NCBI GenBank assembly: GCA_023434665.1
Contig: JAEYSM010000080.1
Span: 28,019-92,018, forward strand
Origin: Bacteroidota bacterium
GTDB lineage: Bacteria > Bacteroidota > Bacteroidia > Bacteroidales > Lentimicrobiaceae
Reading direction: 5' to 3'
Length of the DNA stretch: 64,000 bases
Numbering within the stretch: the stretch's first letter is position 1; the number at the start of each line of letters is the position of its first letter. The notes below the pieces were generated by a model, which was not told the origin of the DNA, did no database searches, and saw only the letters and a list, made by a program, of their open reading frames with translations. Positions 16,153 to 25,112 of the stretch are shown one piece after another. The position numbers and the translations under genes were made by a program.

Positions 16153-19110
16153 TTAATTGCCTGAATAATTCACAATTATTTCATCAGAGAATATCCAGGC
16201 AGGGTGCCCACTTCCTTTATGAGACTCAGGGCAGATACCAATATTGCGTGCAATGATTTTATAAAATTTGTCGGCATTACCTTTAGTAGGTAGTCCAAAA
16301 TAGTTAATAATCGTACCCCATTTGTCTTGGGGTGTCTCATTTTCGCAAACACTAAGTAAGGTGTAATCCTCACCATCTGAGGAAGCCCACAATTCAACTT
16401 TCCTGGGCATAAATATCCATGCATTAATATCTTGCAAAAAACCAATATTAATTGATTTGATTGGCTTGTTAGTGTTATTTGTTATTATAGCTTCAAGATC
16501 GATTCCCTGAAAGCCCTGCCATCCACCGAGACGAAAATCTTCACTCCCTGTAAGTCCATCAATAAGAGTATTTTCACCATTTGCAGAATATTGTGGAGCC
16601 GGACGCGAAATCAGAATCAATTCGCGATCATGGGGACGAACTGAATATTTCGAAATTTGAGTTTGTGAAGGTAAAAATCCGTCTTTGTAAGCTTTGTACT
16701 TAACGATGGTACTGTTTTCTATCAACAGTGGTTTCTCGTATAACAATGATTTCTCATTAGGTTCAGTACCATCAGTTGTATATCTGATTTCAGCATCTTC
16801 AGGAGTATATAATCTGATTTCAGTATTATTAATAAATGACTGCTGCCCATTACTTGTCAATGGTGCCGGAGTTATCAATTTTTCGCTCATCAAGGAAGAG
16901 GTTTTCATATGAGACTCCATTCCCCAGCTATAGTATGGAATTTCAGACATCTCAAATTCGATAATTCCACCTTTCATTATGTCTTCGTGAAGCAAAAACG
17001 ACTTATTGTAATCTAATCCATTCAGAGTCACACTCTTTATATATGTATTGACTTTATTAAAATTCTTTGTTTTTATAATAAATGATTTCCCATTTTCAAG
17101 ATTTATTTTTGCATCGGCAAATCGCGGAGTGCCAATTGCATATTGATTATTTCCTGGGCATACCGGATAAAAGCCTAAAGAACTAAAAATAGCCCAAGCT
17201 GACATTTGGCCACAATCTTCATTACCAATTAAACCATCAGGATTATTTGAATAAAAATTTTCCATTATGTAATTTACTTTCTCCTGGGTTTTCCATGGCT
17301 GACCGGCATAATTGTATAAATAAGCAATGTGATGACTTGGTTCGTTGCCGTGAGCGTACTGACCTATTAATCCCGTGATATCAGACTGATCTCTGCCTGT
17401 TGTTTCTATTGGAGCTGAGAACAAATCATCAAGTTTTTTAGCTAGGCCGGATTTTCCTCCATGCATTTTTATGAAATCATCCATATTGTGTGGAACATAA
17501 AAGCTATACTGCCATGAATTAGCTTCGGTATAATGATAGTTTACTTCACGAGGTTCAAATGGTTCGTACCAGGCCCCGTTAGTTCTGGCTCTCATGTATC
17601 CAGTAACTGGATCGAAGATGTTTTTGTAGGATTGTGCCCTGATAAAGAAGTTTGCAGCTAGTTCCTTTTCGCCCATCAATTCAGCCATGCTACCGATACA
17701 CCAATCATCAAATGCATATTCAAGTGTCTTTGAAACAGATTCATGTTCAAGCTCTGCTGGTATATATCCAAATTGACGATAATAGGGTAGACCATATAAA
17801 TTACTTTCGGCACTGGTAATCATTGCTCTTAGAGCGAGTTTTTCATCATAATTTCTTATTCCTTTTACATAAGCATCAAAAATTACCGGAACAGCGTGAT
17901 AACCAATCATACAAAATGTCTCGTTGGAACTTAATTCCCAAACAGGTAGTAGTTCAGCTTGCTGATATTGTTTAAGAAAGGTTTTAATAAAATCATTTGT
18001 TCTTTTCTGGTCAATGATGGTAAGCAGTGGGTGCAAAGCTCTGTATGTATCCCAAAGAGAAAATACAGTATAATACTCATGATCTGTTTGATGAACTTCC
18101 ATATCCCTTCCGCGATATGAACCATCAACATCCTGATAAAGGTTGGGACTGATCATTGTGTGATATAACGCCGTATAGAAGACAGTCTTATCATCTTGAC
18201 TGCCACTATAAATTTGAATTTTCCCCAACTCCTTATTCCATTTGTTCTCGGCTTCCGATTTGACTTTATTGAAATTCCAATGATTAATCTCAGATTCTAA
18301 GTTTTTACGCGCATTTTCGGTGCTGGTCGCTGAAAGTGCGACTTTTACCTGTATTGTATTATTATGCTTTGAACCGAAATCTAAAACTGTTTTGACGTTT
18401 TCTCCCATGAGTATTCCGTCTTCGACCAACACAGGTTGATCATTCAAAGCATAAGTAACTTGATGGACACTATCAGAAAATTGAATAAAAAAGTAAACTC
18501 TTTGGTCAGTTGCCCAGGCGTTCGATCCTCTATATCCTTCAAATTCGAAAGGTGAAATTTGTCTGATCCAGGAGTTAGTTACTTTATCCCTGTGATGGAG
18601 ATCCAAAATAATCTTTCTGGGTTGTTCAGGCTGGTATGTATAAGAATGAAAACCAACCCTTTCTGATGTAGTTAGTTTTACCAGTATATCATCCTTTTTA
18701 AGATGAACCTGATAAAAGCCAGGGGAGGCAATTTCATTATCATGACTAAACATACTCCTATAGCCAGGCTTGTCATTGTATCCGTTATTCCAGTAATTTT
18801 CACTTGAAAACGGCATAAGCAATATATCACAGTAATCAGGCACTCCCGTCCCACTTAAATGAGTGTGACTGAATCCATAGATATAATCATCAGAATAATG
18901 ATAACCACTACAACCATCCCAACCTTCGAGTCGTGTATCAGGGCTTAACTGAACCATCCCGAATGGAACTGTTGCTCCTGGAAAAGTATGGCCATGTCCC
19001 CCGGTACCAATAAAAGGATTAACAAAATTGACTGGATTATCCTGAGAGTAAGAATATACCGGAAATAACCAAATGATTAAAGCAACTGCGAAAAGAACCG
19101 ACTGACGCAT
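16153..19110 (-). CDS. Secreted GH92 alpha-mannosidase with C-terminal beta domains
   Basis: 985 residues. Signal peptide about 1-22 (ending YSYSQ). The GH92 body (about 27-735) begins NFVNPFIGTGGHGHTFPGA and contains the family hallmarks GYHYSD, GNEPSHHIAYLYNYAGQPW and GNEDCGQMSAWAIFSSLGFYP. GH92 enzymes are calcium-dependent exo-acting alpha-mannosidases of the periplasm or surface. The C-terminus adds a chitobiase-type beta domain (about 765-830, EIRYTTDGTEPNEKS) and a final discoidin-like sandwich, probably for carbohydrate contact. It is the last gene of a minus-strand run with galM and cutC (61 bases after galM). No SusC/SusD pair accompanies it. The exact mannose linkage cannot be read from the sequence. 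Confidence 0.93.
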   Translation of the reverse strand: MRQSVLFAVALIIWLFPVYSYSQDNPVNFVNPFIGTGGHGHTFPGATVPFGMVQLSPDTRLEGWDGCSGYHYSDDYIYGFSHTHLSGTGVPDYCDILLMPFSSENYWNNGYNDKPGYRSMFSHDNEIASPGFYQVHLKKDDILVKLTTSERVGFHSYTYQPEQPRKIILDLHHRDKVTNSWIRQISPFEFEGYRGSNAWATDQRVYFFIQFSDSVHQVTYALNDQPVLVEDGILMGENVKTVLDFGSKHNNTIQVKVALSATSTENARKNLESEINHWNFNKVKSEAENKWNKELGKIQIYSGSQDDKTVFYTALYHTMISPNLYQDVDGSYRGRDMEVHQTDHEYYTVFSLWDTYRALHPLLTIIDQKRTNDFIKTFLKQYQQAELLPVWELSSNETFCMIGYHAVPVIFDAYVKGIRNYDEKLALRAMITSAESNLYGLPYYRQFGYIPAELEHESVSKTLEYAFDDWCIGSMAELMGEKELAANFFIRAQSYKNIFDPVTGYMRARTNGAWYEPFEPREVNYHYTEANSWQYSFYVPHNMDDFIKMHGGKSGLAKKLDDLFSAPIETTGRDQSDITGLIGQYAHGNEPSHHIAYLYNYAGQPWKTQEKVNYIMENFYSNNPDGLIGNEDCGQMSAWAIFSSLGFYPVCPGNNQYAIGTPRFADAKINLENGKSFIIKTKNFNKVNTYIKSVTLNGLDYNKSFLLHEDIMKGGIIEFEMSEIPYYSWGMESHMKTSSLMSEKLITPAPLTSNGQQSFINNTEIRLYTPEDAEIRYTTDGTEPNEKSLLYEKPLLIENSTIVKYKAYKDGFLPSQTQISKYSVRPHDRELILISRPAPQYSANGENTLIDGLTGSEDFRLGGWQGFQGIDLEAIITNNTNKPIKSINIGFLQDINAWIFMPRKVELWASSDGEDYTLLSVCENETPQDKWGTIINYFGLPTKGNADKFYKIIARNIGICPESHKGSGHPAWIFSDEIIVNYSGN

Positions 19111-19170
19111 AGCACTTATTTAAGATGAAACAAAGTAGGGATAACCTATAATTTTCATCAAATGTAAAAA

Positions 19171-20220
19171 TCATTTAGCATCAAAGCGATAAATTGTACT
19201 TTCTTGGTAAATTTCACCCGGATTAAGAAATGTCCGTGGAAAATGAGGATTGTTAGGTGAATCGGGAAAGTGCTGTGTTTCAAGACAAAAACCGGAATAT
19301 TTTTCGTAGCGAATGCCTGATTTCCCAATCAACATGCCATCTAAGAAGTTGCTGGTATAGAACTGAATTCCTGGTTGTGTTGACCAAACTGTCATTTCAA
19401 TTCCTGTTATGGGACTTCTGGCAACAGCAACAATCTTAGGGATATCACCATATGGAAACCTAACATAATTGTGATCGTATCCGAATGGAGTTTCAGTGAT
19501 TCTTGAACCAATGGTCCGACTTGTAGTAAAATCGTAGGGAGTATTGGTCACCTCAAGTATATTACCGGTTGGAATTCCTCCTGTAGAAATTTCTGTCATA
19601 AGTGGGGCGTTGATCATTAGTTCATGATCAAGCACATTGCCATTGCCTTCTCCAGACAGGTTAAAGTATCCGTGCCACGTAAGATTAAGAGGTGTTGTTT
19701 TATTTGTAGTGGCTCTGTAATCAATACCTAAACCATTATCATTTTCAATATAATAAGTGATTTCAACCGTAAGTTGCCCGGGGTATCCCTGATCTCCATC
19801 TTCACTTGTCATTGATAACCTGAGAGCAGGAGAACCATAATATTCAATTATTTCATCATCCCATATAACCTTATCAAACCCCTTATATCCGCCATGTAAA
19901 TGGTTTGGACCATTATTTTTATCAAGTTGGTATTCCTGATCAATAATTTTAAATCGTCCGTCTTTAATCCGGTTTGCATACCTGCCAATTATTGCTCCGA
20001 AATAAGGACACTCATTCATATAATTTGTAGCAACATAATCTTCAGGATTATTAAAACCAAGTGCTACGTCAATAAAATTTCCGTAGTTGTCAGGAACTTT
20101 TATTTCCATGACGATACCTCCATATGTCATAATTCTGACTTCCATTAAGTCAGTCTTTAAAGTATAAACTTTAACCTCGAGGTATTCTGTAAGTGGTTGG
20201 TTTACAACAGAAATATTCAT
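19171..20220 (-). CDS. galM: Aldose 1-epimerase (mutarotase)
   Basis: 349 residues. Interconverts alpha and beta anomers of aldoses such as galactose or glucose. Active-site segments are visible in order: GRYANRI, NHLHGGYKGFDK with a catalytic His, TWHGYFNLSGEG with the second His, YDHNY, and the catalytic Glu in CLETQHFPDSPN. There is no signal peptide, so it acts in the cytoplasm. It lies 39 bases downstream of cutC and 61 bases upstream of the GH92 gene on the same strand, suggesting a small sugar-use operon in which sugars released outside are processed inside. Confidence 0.93.
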   Translation of the reverse strand: MNISVVNQPLTEYLEVKVYTLKTDLMEVRIMTYGGIVMEIKVPDNYGNFIDVALGFNNPEDYVATNYMNECPYFGAIIGRYANRIKDGRFKIIDQEYQLDKNNGPNHLHGGYKGFDKVIWDDEIIEYYGSPALRLSMTSEDGDQGYPGQLTVEITYYIENDNGLGIDYRATTNKTTPLNLTWHGYFNLSGEGNGNVLDHELMINAPLMTEISTGGIPTGNILEVTNTPYDFTTSRTIGSRITETPFGYDHNYVRFPYGDIPKIVAVARSPITGIEMTVWSTQPGIQFYTSNFLDGMLIGKSGIRYEKYSGFCLETQHFPDSPNNPHFPRTFLNPGEIYQESTIYRFDAK

Positions 20221-20259
20221 AGCATTCTTTTTAGGTAGAACAATGTAAATGCTATTGTG

Positions 20260-21003
20260 TTAGCTAATCAGACTTTTTATCGAACGAGTGGCGGCTTCAA
20301 CTTTCTCTATAACAGTTATTTTATGATAAGGAGGAAAAACTGAGACAAGGTCTTCATTAAAAAATTTTACTTTAATAGGCGATTGTGAGCTAGCGGAAAG
20401 ATGAAATTCTTTACAAAGGGTTCTTTGATAAAGTTCAGGGAGATTTGTTTCATTGATGCCAGAGCCAGGCATTATTATAATTCTCTCATTAGATATTCTA
20501 TTTAGTTCAGCAATTTTTTGACACCCTTCAATAGCCGTTGCTTTTCCTCCTGATGTCAGTATTCGGCTGCAACCTATTTCTACTATTTGTTCTAAAGCTA
20601 ATTCCTGATTTAATATCATATCGAATGCTCTGTGAAAAGTAACGGGCAGTGGATGACTGATTTCGATAAGTTCTTTCATCCTGCAGGTGTCAACTGTTGA
20701 ATCGGAATTGAGCATTCCCATTACTATCCCTGCAGCGCCGGCAACTTTAGCAGCAAAAATGTCAGCTTTCATGATCTGAAATTCTGCTCTTGTGTATAGA
20801 AAATTGCCACTGCGTGGTCTTATCATAACATACACAGGAATCTGGAGATGAGAAATAACATATTCAATAAGTCCTTTTGAAGGTGTTAATCCTCCGGCAT
20901 TCAGATCACTGCACAATTCAATTCTGTCAGCTCCTCCTCTTTGTGCGTTAAGCGCAGATTCTACACTATCGACGCAAATTTCGATTTTTATCTTGCTATC
21001 CAT
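20260..21003 (-). CDS. cutC: CutC family TIM-barrel protein
   Basis: 247 residues, the full length of the family. Motifs: EICVDSVESALNAQRGGADR, ELCSDLNAGGLTPS, VMIRPRSGNFLYT and FHRAFD. Named for a copper-tolerance phenotype in E. coli, which has since been questioned; the barrel with a conserved metal-like site suggests an unidentified enzyme. Its place ahead of galM and a mannosidase gene points to sugar metabolism. A possible -7 element on the minus strand (complement of 21010-21017, TATTTTTG) lies only 7 bases before the ATG, which would make the transcript nearly leaderless. Confidence 0.9.
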   Translation of the reverse strand: MDSKIKIEICVDSVESALNAQRGGADRIELCSDLNAGGLTPSKGLIEYVISHLQIPVYVMIRPRSGNFLYTRAEFQIMKADIFAAKVAGAAGIVMGMLNSDSTVDTCRMKELIEISHPLPVTFHRAFDMILNQELALEQIVEIGCSRILTSGGKATAIEGCQKIAELNRISNERIIIMPGSGINETNLPELYQRTLCKEFHLSASSQSPIKVKFFNEDLVSVFPPYHKITVIEKVEAATRSIKSLIS

Positions 21004-21029
21004 TCTTTACAAAAATAAAAATTACTTCG

Positions 21030-21037
21030 TAAGTTTG
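21030..21037 (+). promoter_or_regulatory. -7 promoter element for the alpha/beta hydrolase gene
   Basis: TAAGTTTG matches TAnnTTTG, 34 bases before the ATG at 21072, in the 68-base divergent region shared with cutC. No clear TTG at the usual distance. Confidence 0.45.
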
Positions 21038-21071
21038 CTTTAACTAATTTCACTATTAAAGATCAATCGTC

Positions 21072-22472
21072 ATGAAAAAGTTTTTGCTGTTGTCCTTAGT
21101 AATATTTACTGGTATTTCATTGAAAGCCCAGGATATAAAAGGTAAGTGGAATGGCTTACTATCCATTCAGGGTACTGAATTGTCAATCGTATTTCACATA
21201 TCTGAATCAGAAGGGAAATACACTGCAGTGATGGACAGTCCGGATCAGGGTGTAAATGGTATTCCAATGACTAGTACTACTTATCAAAAAAATGAATTGA
21301 ATATTAGTTATATAGAAGCAGGAATTGAATATAGTGGCAGACTCGAAAATAATGAAAAAATATCAGGTACATTCAAGCAAGGAGGGATGACCTTTCCACT
21401 TGATTTAACCAGGAAAATGCCGGTTAAAAGTGCAATCAACAGACCACAAGAGCCCCGGGAACCTTTTCCGTATTATGCAGAAGAGGTAAGATTCTTAAAT
21501 GAAACTGACTCTGTTTACCTGAGTGGAACTCTTACACTTCCGAAGAAGGAAGGAAATTTCCCTGTAATAGTTTTTATCACTGGCAGTGGTCCACAAAACC
21601 GTAATGAAGAGTTGATGGGTCATAAACCTTTTCTTGTGCTGGCAGATTTTCTTACAAGGCAAGGGATAGCTACATTGAGATATGATGATAGAGGGACAGG
21701 GTCATCGACAGGAAAGTTTGAATTAGCCTCTTCAGTTGATTTTGCCAGAGATGCAGAGGCAGCTGTCAAATTCTTAAAAACAAGACAGGAAATCAACAGT
21801 AATGAAATTGGTTTATTGGGACATAGTGAAGGTGCTATAATTTCAGGTATAATAGCAAGCACAAATACTGATATTGCATTTACTGTTCTTTTAGCCGGAA
21901 GTGCTGTAAAAGGCGTTGAATTGTTGAAGATGCAACAAGAAGCTATTGGGAAAGCTTCAGGTATGTCGGATGAACAGATTAGAAAAATGGGCGAATTGAA
22001 TAGGGGAGGGTTTGAAATTGTCATGAAATCAAATGATGACCTACAACTTAAAAATGACCTCTCTGACTATCTTAGAAAGGTTATGAATGAATTCCCAGAA
22101 TCTGAGAGACCTCAGGGTGCACAAGCCGATATGGCTGTGAGACAAATGGTAGCACAAATGGCTACCCCCTGGATGAAGTTTTTCCTTAAATATGATCCTT
22201 CTTTCGACCTGGCAAAGGTAAAATGTCCTGTTCTTGTACTGATAGGATCCAAAGACCTTCAGGTGCCTGCAAATAATAATATCGATGCATTTAAAAAGGC
22301 ATTAGCCAGTAACGAAAAGGCTATTATCAAGGAGCTTCCTGGCTTAAATCATCTTTTCCAGGAAAGCGAGACAGGGTTGCCACAGGAATATGGAAAAATT
22401 GAACAAACAATCTCCCCGATTGCTCTCACTGAAATCAGCAATTTTGTCACATCAGTGGTAATTGAAAACTGA
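21072..22472 (+). CDS. Exported alpha/beta hydrolase with N-terminal lipocalin-like domain
   Basis: 466 residues. Signal peptide about 1-19 (ending SLKAQ). Residues 20-115 form a small beta-rich domain (DIKGKWNGLL, then repeated GKYTAVMDSP and GRLENNEKISGTF strands). The hydrolase domain (about 130-460) has GSGPQNRNE as the oxyanion region, RYDDRGTGSS, nucleophile Ser252 in LLGHSEGA, the acid Asp in GSKDLQVP and the His in GLNHLFQ. This two-domain layout is frequent in Bacteroidota as a secreted or periplasmic esterase or peptidase. Substrate is unknown. The gene is a single transcription unit or runs on into the SDR gene 63 bases later. Confidence 0.86.
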   Translation: MKKFLLLSLVIFTGISLKAQDIKGKWNGLLSIQGTELSIVFHISESEGKYTAVMDSPDQGVNGIPMTSTTYQKNELNISYIEAGIEYSGRLENNEKISGTFKQGGMTFPLDLTRKMPVKSAINRPQEPREPFPYYAEEVRFLNETDSVYLSGTLTLPKKEGNFPVIVFITGSGPQNRNEELMGHKPFLVLADFLTRQGIATLRYDDRGTGSSTGKFELASSVDFARDAEAAVKFLKTRQEINSNEIGLLGHSEGAIISGIIASTNTDIAFTVLLAGSAVKGVELLKMQQEAIGKASGMSDEQIRKMGELNRGGFEIVMKSNDDLQLKNDLSDYLRKVMNEFPESERPQGAQADMAVRQMVAQMATPWMKFFLKYDPSFDLAKVKCPVLVLIGSKDLQVPANNNIDAFKKALASNEKAIIKELPGLNHLFQESETGLPQEYGKIEQTISPIALTEISNFVTSVVIEN

Positions 22473-22497
22473 TTGCATCTATGAGTATTGAACTTGT

Positions 22498-22505
22498 TAT
22501 TTTTG
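22498..22505 (+). promoter_or_regulatory. -7 promoter element that decides the SDR start
   Basis: TATTTTTG fits TAnnTTTG; a TTG lies 22 bases upstream at 22473-22475. Transcription would begin near 22512, after the ATG at 22488 but before the in-frame GTG at 22536. Confidence 0.5.
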
Positions 22506-22535
22506 TACTTTGCATTTAAATATTATCAGACCGGA

Positions 22536-23345
22536 GTGAAAGATAAAGTCGTTATTATCACAGGAGGAAGCTCAGGCATTGGTTTCGCATTAGCCAAGGA
22601 ATTTGGAAAGCTTGGATCAAAAGTGGTTATTTCAGCCCGGGATTTCAAGAGACTGGAATTAGCTAAAGAATCACTTCTGGAATACGGAGTTGATGTACTT
22701 GCGTTAAAGTCAGATGTTGCTATTGAGGCTGAGTGTAAGGCATTGATTGATAAAACTATTGAACATTGGGGCAAAATTGATATCCTGATTAATAATGCTG
22801 GCATTTCAATGAGAGCCGCATTTAAGGACACAGAGATTAGTGTCCTTAAGAAATTGATGGATATCAATTTTTGGGGTACAGTTTATTGTACCAAATATGC
22901 ATTACCACATATAATAGACGTAAAAGGTAGTATTGTAGGAATCATTTCTATTGCGGGTCACATTGGGCTGCCGGGACGTACAGGCTATTCTGCTTCAAAA
23001 TTTGCAGTCAGGGGATTTTTAGATACTGTAAGATGTGAAAACCAGAAAAAAGGCCTGCATGTATTGGTTGCAGCTCCTGGTTTTACATCCAGTAATATAA
23101 GGAACTCTGCTCTTACTGCTGATGGAAGTAAACAAGGTGAAACACCCAGGGATGAAAGTAAGATGATGCCTGCAGAAGTGGCCGCCAGAAAAATTATCAG
23201 AGCTATAAAAAGAAAGAATGATTCTCTTATTCTCACGTTTTGGGAAGGAAAATTTACTGTCTTCCTTAATAAGTTTTTCCCAAGGTTTGTTAGTCTGTTA
23301 GCATATAACCATATGAAAAAAGAACCTAACTCACCTTTCAACTAA
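22536..23345 (+). CDS. Short-chain dehydrogenase/reductase (SDR), DHRS7-like
   Basis: About 269 residues from a GTG start. An ATG at 22488 would add 16 residues, but the likely promoter lies inside that extension and the family N-terminus begins right at VKDKVVIITGG, so GTG is preferred. The cofactor loop GGSSGIG, the structural NNAG, the catalytic Ser in GIISIAGHIG and the YSASK Tyr/Lys pair are all present. The C-terminal tail is hydrophobic and basic, hinting at membrane association. The substrate is unknown. The stop is 36 bases before the next gene. Confidence 0.86.
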   Translation: MKDKVVIITGGSSGIGFALAKEFGKLGSKVVISARDFKRLELAKESLLEYGVDVLALKSDVAIEAECKALIDKTIEHWGKIDILINNAGISMRAAFKDTEISVLKKLMDINFWGTVYCTKYALPHIIDVKGSIVGIISIAGHIGLPGRTGYSASKFAVRGFLDTVRCENQKKGLHVLVAAPGFTSSNIRNSALTADGSKQGETPRDESKMMPAEVAARKIIRAIKRKNDSLILTFWEGKFTVFLNKFFPRFVSLLAYNHMKKEPNSPFN

Positions 23346-23381
23346 AATTACTTAACCATTTAAAAATTATATAAAACACCT

Positions 23382-23873
23382 ATGGAACAAATTAATTTAG
23401 AGATTCTCCTTCTTGAAGGGCTTAATGATTTAAAATTTGGTGATTCACCGGCAACTGTCGAAAAAACGCTTGGTAAACCACAGGAAATAAAGAAACTTAG
23501 TGACGAGGGTGAGGAGATGGATGAAGACCTCGACACCATATTGTGGGAATATGATAACGAAGGACTAACTATATTCTTCGAAGGAAAAAATAATCATGTC
23601 CTGTCATGCTTTGAAACTGATAATCCTGAGGCTGAATTGTTTGGACATAAAGTATTCAACATGTCAGAAGAGGAGATTGTTTCTTTAATGAAAGAGAACG
23701 GACTTACTCAAGTTGATCGTGAAGAAGAAGAATGGGGAGAAAAGAGAGTCTCATTCGATGAAGGACTTATCGATTTCTATTTTCAGGATAATGAACTCAT
23801 TACCGTAAATTGGGGTGTGTTTGTAAATGAAGATGGTGAAATTGAGGAGTTCGACGAAGAGGATGAAGATTAA
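23382..23873 (+). CDS. Acidic hypothetical protein, 163 residues
   Basis: No family recognised with confidence. The protein is very acidic, ending in EIEEFDEEDED, with no signal peptide or membrane segment, so it is cytoplasmic. It has two similar halves, each with an I-F/Y-F-x-x-x-x-LITV-like strand pair (LTIFFEGKNNHVLSCF at about 66-81 and LIDFYFQDNELITVNW at about 127-142), suggesting a repeated beta fold as in SMI1/KNR4-like or lipocalin-like small proteins. The segment LKFGDSPATVEKTLGKPQE resembles the GMSxxEVxxxLGxP motif of SmpA/BamE-like domains, which may be coincidence. It converges on xerD with a 4-base gap. Confidence 0.75.
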   Translation: MEQINLEILLLEGLNDLKFGDSPATVEKTLGKPQEIKKLSDEGEEMDEDLDTILWEYDNEGLTIFFEGKNNHVLSCFETDNPEAELFGHKVFNMSEEEIVSLMKENGLTQVDREEEEWGEKRVSFDEGLIDFYFQDNELITVNWGVFVNEDGEIEEFDEEDED

Positions 23874-23877
23874 ACGC

Positions 23878-24777
23878 TTAGTAGTTCAGTGGATGATGAC
23901 TAAGTATATTTTTTCTTAGGAATTCACGATCTAAATGGGTGTAGATCTCAGTTGTAGTAATAACGGAATGCCCAAGCATTTCCTGAACTGCACGGAGATC
24001 TGCACCATTTTCAACTAAATGAGTGGCAAAAGAATGCCTGAAAGTGTGAGGACTTATGGTTTTTTTTATTCCGGCCGCTTCCGCAAGTCGTTTCACTATT
24101 TCAAAAACCATGGCTCTTGTTAGTTGCCCGCCGCGGCGATTAAGGAATAGGATATTTTCGGATTCCGGTTTAACTGGCATTTTTGTTCTGACAAAATCCC
24201 GATATCTGACAATCTGATCTCTTATTACAGGCCCTAAAGGAACCATGCGCTGTTTATTACCCTTCCCAATTATTAACAGAAAACCTTCATTCTGGTAAAT
24301 ATTATTCAGCGACAGATTTACCAGTTCGCTAACTCTTAAGCCACAGCCATACAATGTTTCGATAATTGCTTTGTTTCGTTCTCCAAGGGGATTGCTTAGA
24401 TCAATCATCCGGATCATTTTTTCAATTTCCTCCCTGGCAAGAATATCAGGTAATTTTCTTCCTTTTTTTGGCACTTCAAGAAGTTCAGTAGGATCAGTAG
24501 CAATTACATTTTCTATTAATAAAAATCTATAGAATGATTTTATACCTGAAATTATCCTTGCCTGGCTAGCTGATTCGATTTCGAGTGAAGATAAAGCTTT
24601 AACGAATTTCTGTAAGTCTTCGAGTTGTGCATTTGCAGGAAGTACTTTGCATGAAGATTCCAGATAATCAGCTAGTTTATGAATGTCTCTGCAATAAGCC
24701 TCAACTGTATTTGCTGACATAGAGCGCTCAACCTGTAGCCAGGCCCGAAAGCTTTTAATATATAGGTCCCATTGCAT
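23878..24777 (-). CDS. xerD: Tyrosine recombinase XerD
   Basis: 299 residues, the normal size. An N-terminal SAM-like DNA-binding domain (1-90) precedes the catalytic domain. All active residues are present: Arg148 (GLRVSELVNL), Lys172, His244 and Arg247 (HTFRHSFATHL), His270 (LGHSVITTT) and nucleophile Tyr279 (IYTH). With XerC it resolves chromosome dimers at dif during division. No dif-like site or mobile element is adjacent, so this is the housekeeping recombinase and not an integrase. It is divergent from rpmG. Confidence 0.93.
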   Translation of the reverse strand: MQWDLYIKSFRAWLQVERSMSANTVEAYCRDIHKLADYLESSCKVLPANAQLEDLQKFVKALSSLEIESASQARIISGIKSFYRFLLIENVIATDPTELLEVPKKGRKLPDILAREEIEKMIRMIDLSNPLGERNKAIIETLYGCGLRVSELVNLSLNNIYQNEGFLLIIGKGNKQRMVPLGPVIRDQIVRYRDFVRTKMPVKPESENILFLNRRGGQLTRAMVFEIVKRLAEAAGIKKTISPHTFRHSFATHLVENGADLRAVQEMLGHSVITTTEIYTHLDREFLRKNILSHHPLNY

Positions 24778-24855
24778 GATTGATCTATCGAAGGTTTGTT
24801 TTTTGTCATGATTGATTAGAATTGTAAAATTACGGTAGATTTTTTACTCCAACAT

Positions 24856-24885
24856 TTGGATGGTACAATATTTTTTGTATTTTTG
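24856..24885 (+). promoter_or_regulatory. Promoter for rpmG-DUF4295
   Basis: TTG at 24856-24858, a 19-base spacer and TATTTTTG at 24878-24885: a near-perfect Bacteroidota vegetative promoter. Transcription should start near 24892, about 23 bases before the rpmG ATG. Confidence 0.8.
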
Positions 24886-24914
24886 CAGTCCTAAAATCAA
24901 AAGGCTTTTCAACA

Positions 24915-25103
24915 ATGGCTAAGAAGAACAAAGAAGCAAGAATTCAGGTAATCTTAGAATGTACAGAGCATAAAACCAGCGGAATGCCGGGAACATCAAG
25001 GTACATCACTACCAAGAATAAAAAGAATACTCCCGAGAGACTTGAGATTAAAAAGTATAATCCAATTCTCCGCAAAGTGACCATACACAAAGAAATTAAA
25101 TAA
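24915..25103 (+). CDS. rpmG: 50S ribosomal protein L33
   Basis: 62 residues, very basic. Contains the L33 core IQVILECTEHK, SRYITTKNKKNTPERLE and KYNPILRKVTIHKE. Of the cysteines seen in zinc-binding L33 forms only one remains (in LECTEHK), so this is the zinc-free type. L28 (rpmB) normally precedes L33 in this phylum, but here the gene upstream is xerD on the other strand, so rpmB must lie elsewhere. It is followed 9 bases later by the DUF4295 gene. Confidence 0.95.
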   Translation: MAKKNKEARIQVILECTEHKTSGMPGTSRYITTKNKKNTPERLEIKKYNPILRKVTIHKEIK

Positions 25104-25112
25104 TAAAGCACC

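Noticed and set aside
22526..23341. Two long minus-strand frames opposite the SDR gene
   Set aside because: Their translations show no motif, while the plus frame has all SDR signatures.
23878..24777. Integrase of a mobile element
   Set aside because: The protein is a standard XerD in length and motifs, with no attachment sites, tRNA or phage genes around.
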